DNA of 64,000 nt, taken from the NCBI GenBank assembly GCA_032622095.1, contig CP136064.1, positions 170,072,310 to 170,136,309 of the forward strand, given 5' to 3'. How positions within the stretch are numbered: the stretch's first letter is position 1; the number at the start of each line of letters is the position of its first letter. Source of the stretch: Siphonodentalium dalli. Lineage: Eukaryota; Mollusca; Scaphopoda; Gadilida; Siphonodentaliidae. A program made the translations under genes and the position numbers. The notes below the pieces were generated by a model. The model was not told the origin of the DNA, did not search any database, and worked only from the letters and a program-made list of their open reading frames with translations. Shown here one piece after another: positions 57,909 to 64,000 of the stretch.

Positions 57909-60864
57909 TCAGCCTTTTGGTCTTTTCTCGTCCCTTTCTTCTTGACAACTTTTTTTAACTTTTCTGGCTTCCCCATCAGCAAACTGCAAATAAAATTAAA
58001 AAAATAAAATGAAGTAGAGTGAGAACCTGATGTTAACATTTACAATGTATCGTGTCATACAAATAACATTTATTAAGTTACATGTACACATAGTTCATCT
58101 TACCCATATTCCTGGCTCTCTTATACCTCGTATTGTGTCATGAATAGGTGATGCCAGCTCTGGAAGGACTGCTTTCTGATAAAAGGCCTTCAATTTTGGA
58201 AACATGACCCTTTGCAAAAAATCTTTATCTCTGTATATTCTTTGAATATACATTTGATGAGGATTAATACGTCGTATGACAAAATCTAACCAGTTTTTGT
58301 TAAAAATATTCAGCTGACCTTGGCATTGATAATAGTATTTATGTGTGAGTCTTAGTTGTAGGGAACCACCTACGAGTTTCATGCAAAAGCTACTTTTGGC
58401 TGCAGCATCTTGGAGTGAGTCAGCTTTGTTGGAAAGTACATTCTTTATCTCCAGTAAACCAGAATTCCCATCTTTGTCTGTGACAATACCATCCGTGCTA
58501 GCAGCAAGCCATGGTTCTTCTAAACTGATTTGAAGGCCACTGTTGTTTACACTTACTGGCTCTCCGTGGTCTTTTTTGAATAAACAATATTCTCTGACAA
58601 TAGCAGATTCCTCATTCAGGCCGAATTCTGTGAAGCGATTTCCCCTGAATTTGTTATATAGCAATGAAGAGACTAATGGTCCAATATGTGATGACATTTT
58701 CCGACTAATAACTGCTCCAAAATTAGATGATGTGATTCGTTTTCGCCTTTCCATAATTGGCAATCTGATTGATCGGTTGTGTTTTCTCTTATTGCTTTAG
58801 CCCTATCAGCAGTAACACATACTTCTGTTGCATAGAATGCTTGGCATTTCTCTTCAAGTTCTTTTGGATCATCTGTAAGGGAGTCACTTATGCCTGGCCC
58901 ATAAGCTAATTTTGCTTTCTTCGTCTGGTTAACTTTCATTCTTTCCATCTTCCTTTTCTTAGCCCTCTTCTTTACTTCAATGTTGCTCTTGCTCTTACGG
59001 TCCATGGTTAATTTATGACTACGACGATCAAAGAGATTGTCCATTGCTGGGCCTGATGGTGTATTAGTGACTTTGTTCCAAACAATCGAAGACCATGTGG
59101 GACCGAAATTCTTGCGTAATGCACCACCAAAACATCTAGCCTGCCAGGATCCACGATGCGAGCGATTGTAAATTTTTCCTCCATCAATCTTCATTCGAAG
59201 TGACATCCAGTTCTCCGCCAGATTGGTAGTGTCGTTCTCAACAAGATTCTTAGACTTTGCTGCCAGACGAGATAGCAATTTAGTCACTTCTGTTAGTAAC
59301 TCTGGATTGATAGCAGCTACTGTTTTTTTGGAAGCTATCCTAGACGTTTCTTGCTGCTTGTTGTCTACTCCTTCCTGCCACATCTCTTCCAGCTCAAGCA
59401 AAATATCATCCATGGAATTGTCTTTCTGTTAATCAGCTGCCTCAGGTGGTGTTGAATTTTCCTCTGAATCTGCCTCAGGTTTTCTTTTGGTACAAAATTC
59501 ACTGCATTTGTCATGAAATCCAAAGATATGGTGGATGGAATTTAAAATGTCTGCAGAGAGTTTCTTGGTTTCGACTGCTTTGTCTTTTTCTTTGGACCGC
59601 ATTCGGATTGCACATCTCGCTGCTGTTGATAATTTTACTCTTACTAGTTTTGTTAGCATGTTTTTTTCCTTTGAGATGTGGTTTATCTGTCACCAACTTT
59701 TCCAAACTAGACCGTAGACATTTGCAAGCATGATTGGAATTTGGCACATTCGATTTTCTTAACATCCTTGCCCCAAACTGGCACCTCAGATTGAATTCTA
59801 CTATAGACTGTGCTATCACCATCCCCAATGAATCACATGTATCGTATCCCATGTATCTTTTCCGAGTTGTGAAATCCATCCAAAATTATATCCACCTCCA
59901 TCTGTTGGCTGCTGTCCTGCCAGTTGCGGAAGCATTCATGTTCTTGTGGAGGGATGTTTCTAGTTTCTGCCAATGTGCATATATAACAGGTTTTATTTCG
60001 CACACCAATATGGAGAATCTTGCCTGTTGATTTGCCGACAATGATAGCCACACCACCAAGTGCATTATATGAGCGCTTGTGAGTGCGCTTTGACCAGCCA
60101 CCATCTGCAATCACTGTAACTGATGGAACTCCTTGGTGGTAATCCCCCCTCTCAATTGCCAAACTTCTTTCTTCCTGCCCTGCAGCTATCATATCTTCTT
60201 GTGTAAGAAATTCCCACTGCTTGCCAATTCCATGCTCGATGTTCGTAAATGTGTGCTGACTCATAGTTGGTAAACCCATGGTGGCAGATAATTCATTTAA
60301 AGATGCCACACCTTTTCCAATTGCCATGGTGCCCCAGACCGCACGTATATTGATGTCGTATCCTCCTAAAGGGCTGGTTGCAGTGTCTAGTTTTGGACTG
60401 GTGGACAAGGAGAACATCTTTATGCATCCAGCACACTGGGCATACAAAACAGAAGCCAATCCCATATGAGGCGACTCTTTGGTATAATTTATTGCATCAA
60501 GTCCTTTAGATGTGGCTTCTTGAACAGCAGAACATTTCGCAATGTGGTTGGTAATTTTACTCAAATGGTTTTGAAACATTTCAATGTTTATTAAGCGGTA
60601 TCCTGGGAAATATTGTCTACCTTGTTTCTTCAGTGTCAACTTCAAGGTTTGATCATTATTGGAGTTGGAGATATTGTAAGGACAGAATCTGCATTGATTT
60701 GGCTCTAGTTCCGAAACATCTTCACTACTGCTGTCCACAGCAAGCACATCAGACTCAGTGCTTTCTACTGTCTTCGTAGGGATACTAGTACTTCTAGCAT
60801 GTTGAATCTTGCGATTGGTCGAATGACGTCCTGCTGATACGTTAAATCTAGTCGGACGTGGCAT
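57909..60864 (-). pseudogene. Mutator-like transposase fused to a YqaJ (lambda-exonuclease-like) nuclease
   Basis: Best preserved gene of the window. Start ATG at 60864 (MPRPTRFNVSAGRHSTN). Transposase part: CRFCPYN near residue 58, a long helical stretch, then VIADGGWSKRTHKRSYNALG (60110) with an acidic catalytic candidate, KTCYIC, IILDGFHNSEKIHGIRY with the second Asp (59885), FIGDGDSTVYSRI, NHACKCLRSSLEKLV, AARCAIRMRSKE, IFGFHDKCSEFC, a linker, ENWMSLRMKIDGGKIYNRSH and GSWQARCFGGALRKNFGPTW (59150). YqaJ part: RRKRITSSNFGAV, TEFGLNEESAIVREY, AASTDGIV, LLEIKNV and YYYQCQGQLNI (58325), so the E, D, E-x-K and Q residues of the nuclease are all kept. Lesions: TGA at about 59831 where Arg is expected, a 7-bp insertion at about 59745, an extra A in A7 at about 59665, TAA at 59429 and a frameshift at about 58765. 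The last coding exon may be spliced. Confidence 0.8.
57984..58103 (-). other. Predicted 120-bp intron before a basic 24-residue tail
   Basis: On the minus strand the YqaJ exon ends ATATGG/GTAAGA (58104/58103) and a branch-like AT-rich stretch ends TTTATTTGCAG at 57984. Joining in phase 0 gives GIW-FADGEARKVKKSCQEERD and a TGA at 57909. The tail is lysine/arginine-rich, as a nuclear-localisation tail might be. Without splicing the frame stops three codons later (58095). Splice signals are seen; use is inferred. Confidence 0.45.
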
Positions 60865-61063
60865 GTTGTGAATTTGAATTCTCTGGCCGCTTATAGGGAA
60901 ATTAAATAAATTATTAATTTATTAAAACCTAGAATCACACCTACTATTATATTTGACGCGGCATGCAGCACGTCTGCCTATCAGGCTAAAATTTGTTTTC
61001 ACAAAATTACAAGAATTTGCATCAGAGATGTGGGTCGAGTTGCGTTAGCAACAGGAAAAACCA
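60865..61063. other. Region upstream of the Mutator/YqaJ start
   Basis: A CTATAAGC motif (minus strand, about 60891-60884) lies 20-27 bp upstream of the ATG and could be a TATA-like element. No terminal inverted repeat or 8-9 bp target duplication could be paired with the downstream side. Confidence 0.25.
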
Positions 61064-61194
61064 GAGCTTTCCGATGAATGGCTAAAAGCCATATTTCCGA
61101 TGAATGGCAACAAGCCATATTTCCGACTAAATCCTGAAAAGTTATCCATAATTCTGCTGTGGTTAAGGAGTCGATTAATTAGAGCATTACTGTA
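61064..61194. repeat. Half copy of the TA-flanked MITE (right arm)
   Basis: Begins exactly at the loop of the full copy (AGAGCTTTCCGATGAATGGC), duplicates the 20-bp CCGATGAATGGC..GCCATATTT segment and ends GAGCATTACTGTA. The left arm is missing. It lies 200 bp upstream of the Mutator/YqaJ start codon. Confidence 0.8.
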
Positions 61195-61462
61195 TGGTTT
61201 ACTTATTGACTTAAATCAGGGGGGGGAAAAACCTATTTTCATATTATCAGCATCCCAGTCCAAAAAATGGTGTGTAATTACTGGAGCTTTGGTGTCTCAG
61301 TCCTGGAGCTCTAGTTTTTCATATTGAATCAGCATCTCTTGCACAAATCTATAGTATTTCCATGATCATATAGTGTGAATGTGGTATCACCGAGGGCTTG
61401 CTTCCCTCATATGGTGTGCCTGTATACTCGAAAATTGAAGAAAATCAATGTCGCCCCGACTA

Positions 61463-61575
61463 ATACAGAAAGTAATGCTATTGCAAGTAGCCTCAACTAA
61501 TATATACCGAAGATAATATAATGCTATCACGAGTCGCTCCAACTAAAACAGAAGGTGATACTATTGCGAGTCAGC
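61463..61575. repeat. Short tandem repeat, about 50-bp units
   Basis: GACTAATACAGAAAGTAATG, CTATTGCAAGTAGCC and two diverged successors (AATGCTATCACGAGTCGCTC, GTGATACTATTGCGAGTC) make about two and a half units. Confidence 0.65.
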
Positions 61576-61708
61576 CATTTTGATAAAGTTGGGCTAGCTC
61601 CCTACCCATCCAAACCAATGAAACCAAGAGGTGACATATCAATAGGAGTTAATGCTAAGTTATGGAGAAACCTATTTATTCACCAGGGGTGTTTTGTTAC
61701 ATATAACC

Positions 61709-61880
61709 ATGAATTGCGCTTAAGCACAATTGATTGCACTTAAGCGCAAATAATTACGCTTAAGCCCAATTCATTGTGCTTAAGTGCAATGATTGTGCTT
61801 AAGTGCAATTGATTGTGCTTAAGCGCAATTGATTGCGCTTATGCACAATTAATTATTAAATGTAAATTTGGCCTCCCATA
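61709..61880. repeat. Palindromic minisatellite (AATTGCGCTTAAGCGCAATT type)
   Basis: About seven units vary around AATTGCGCTTAAGCACAATT separated by GATTG or CATTG, followed by ATTAAATGTAAATTTGGCCT, the end sequence of the element at 8274. Confidence 0.8.
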
Positions 61881-64000
61881 CTGTCCGGTATTTGTACTTG
61901 AACAAGATATTGTTGAGCAAGTCTCATATACTGAATAACAACAATATCTGTTTATATTTGTTCAAGCTATCTCGCTAATGCGACCAAGATTCACGAAAAT
62001 TGACTTAATAAGGGCTGTAGCTCTGCCCAAAATACACGGACTGCCTGATTTTTGAAATTGATAAAAAATATTGTTGAGTCTCATATGCCAAATATCAATG
62101 AAAAAACTTATTATTTGTTCAAGTCATCATGGCTATGCCATCTGAAGATGAACATCGCACGTGAACCGACCTTGCTGAGAAGGGGCAAGAATTTATATTT
62201 ATTAATGCATTCACCACATGTGTTGATTCCTGCATGACCGTTCATATGCTCCCGAGCAACAGAAATATCTTTGAAATAAAACACTAGGCTTCACAAAGTG
62301 GATACATGTATGTGTGACTTTTTCACACCCATTGGCATTGTCTGTTTTAAAGCCATGTTTCTCAGATTGAACTTTCATATTTCAGATCTCTGACGATCAT
62401 CGACGAAGACATAAAAACCCACAAATTCATTTTAAAACACCCTCATTATAATTAATGAATACTGTTCCGATGTCTGGCAGCACCCTGGATCAAAATTGTA
62501 CACACAATTGAAAATACCACACAGGCAGTGTTGACATTTTTGCTGTACAGTCATGAACATGTACATGTATTACATTCTATCAATTTTTTTTACATATATA
62601 TTATGTGAGTGGCATTGTGTTTGTGATGCACCCATCTATCATGATTATCAACAGGAATATGTCATGGCATAAGAGAAATGGGGCTTTCAAGTGGACATGA
62701 AAAACTCAAGCCCACTTCCTTTGTGATGCCTATTTTTCAAGATTTAAAAGTTATTTTTACTGCCCAGGATCATACGTGCGGCGTGGGCATAATCACAGTA
62801 CATGGCGAATACATTATATGGTATACAACACTAATTTAATCCTGCATAAACATGGGACTCTAAAGAAGAAAATGTTTTATCCAGATAGGTGGGCATACAT
62901 GCTGAGAGGCACATGTGCCTGATCAGAGATGTAAATCGAATAGTAGGTGTGAGAATTGTTTACACAATAAAATGCTACCTGTTAAACACTGATCACCAAA
63001 CAAACTGTTTGACTTAATACTACTGTACATACGTACATGTACCATGTAGCACGAGTGGCATGATACATGTACTAGCAGATTGGCGAATATGAAACTGATG
63101 TGCCAGCCAGAGAGAAATACTAGCTGGTTCCAAATTAAAATGGAATGGTAGTTATGATTTGGTACTCTTTAAAGGGATACCTGTATGTAGAGCTACATAT
63201 GTAAAAGGCCATAAAATGCATAACATTTTGCAAAATAAAACAATTATATAGCGATAAGAATTATGATTCTGATTCTCATCAGATTTCAACTCTTTTGTAA
63301 ACCTGAGAGTGATGTAGTGATATTATTGTTTACACACAACTTTTGGTGCTTAATTACTGCCGGTAGTTCAGTCATGAACGTAGTCCATACTCTTAGCAGC
63401 AATATGCAAAATCGGCAATGTTTACATCCTTCATTGTATACTATGCATGGCCATATTCATTATTTATTTGAATTGTTGAACAAATATGGTAAAGTAACAA
63501 GAAAAACACACAATGTTTGGTGATCAATTGATTAACACTTTAACAGTACTGTCAGTACAATGCTCTATATAAAGATGTGTGGCAAAGGGCATATGGATAT
63601 GTTCTTTAGCTGAATTATTGAAAATATTGTGATGCAATATAAACGCTTTCTCTCAAACTGTATTGTTTGTCCACTGGTCAGCAGTAGAAAATGGCATGTG
63701 GTCAGCAGGATTAAAATTTGATCAGAAATAACAAATGGAAAAGAAAATGACAACAATGACTATGATGATAAAAATATGCTATATATGACTGGCGCTTCAG
63801 ACGTTTAGTTTTGTGCATTTTGTATAATTTTAATGTTGCGTTGTCCACATGTTTGTTGTGTCCTCCATTTTGTAAACAATAACAAAACCGTGAAAACGTG
63901 CAAGGAAAGTAGACAAACTTACATCAAAGTACACAATCATTCATGGGATCGTCGCTACCACCAATGCTAACATGACCAACGTGACTTAGTCTTTAGTTTG
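61881..64000. other. Unassigned DNA
   Basis: A weak duplication lies at 61905-61960 and 62065-62130 (AATATTGTTGAGTCTCATAT-like words). Otherwise only short frames without motifs (the longest, 86 codons at 63263). No RNA gene was recognised. Confidence 0.4.

Noticed and set aside
59511-59879. A 122-codon minus-strand frame overlapping the transposase
   Set aside because: Most of its first half is a shifted reading of the true frame, which continues past a single TGA as FIGDGDSTVYSRI. Only the part from NHACKC onward is genuine, after a 7-bp insertion.
1-64000. tRNA genes or tRNA-derived SINE heads
   Set aside because: I looked for B-box-like GGTTCGANTCC sequences; the few partial matches (for example near 3151, 14733 and 46850) lie in LINE coding sequence and lack a paired A box and acceptor stem.

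Overview
This window looks like repeat-dense, intron-rich, AT-rich nuclear DNA from an aquatic invertebrate animal. I found no intact long open reading frame. What is legible is decayed transposable elements, a few relics of cellular or domesticated genes, hairpin (MITE-like) elements, tandem repeats and satellite-like arrays. The mixture of CR1/L2-like and zinc-finger-tailed LINEs, a Mutator-like transposase joined to a YqaJ exonuclease, a Tnp2/CACTA-like transposase, CCCH-TatD (TATDN2-like) and DUF4806-type relics is familiar from mollusc, brachiopod, cnidarian and hemichordate genomes. I cannot name the phylum with confidence.

Layout. 0-5 kb: a TA-flanked foldback element, a frameshifted zinc-binding N-terminal domain relic (minus strand), two further hairpins, a LINE fragment (minus) and a tandem repeat ending in a C-run/G-run hairpin. 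6-8 kb: a decayed CR1/L2-like LINE (plus). 8-13 kb: foldback elements, two copies of a 502-bp TTAA-flanked element and local tandem duplications. 12.8-15.4 kb: a CCCH zinc finger plus TatD hydrolase relic on the minus strand, split by a LINE that carries its own target-site duplication and a 5' inverted segment. 17.8-20.7 kb: a tandem duplication, a MULE-type transposase relic (minus) and a GC-rich minisatellite. 23.8-28.15 kb: a 4.3-kb element made of two arms longer than 1 kb in inverted orientation. 28.25-31.4 kb: a degenerate satellite-like array. 32.2-34.2 kb: a Tnp2-like transposase relic (plus) interrupted by a short retroposon. 37.6-38.8 kb: three exon-like pieces of a DUF4806-type protein N-terminus (plus). 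39.8-43.9 kb: five different tandem or palindromic repeats. 45-49.6 kb: a near-complete but dead LINE (minus) between 220-bp direct repeats. 51.7-54.3 kb: two abutting LINE remnants (minus). 57.9-60.9 kb: the best preserved gene of the window, a Mutator-like transposase fused to a YqaJ nuclease (minus), with five lesions. 61-64 kb: repeats and unassigned DNA.

No tRNA, rRNA, CRISPR, origin or bacterial operon signal was seen. Several relics (MULE, TatD, DUF4806-type, zinc-binding domain) only became visible by reading across frameshifts, so short reading frames alone under-report this window. All family names come from motif recognition by eye; no database search was run.
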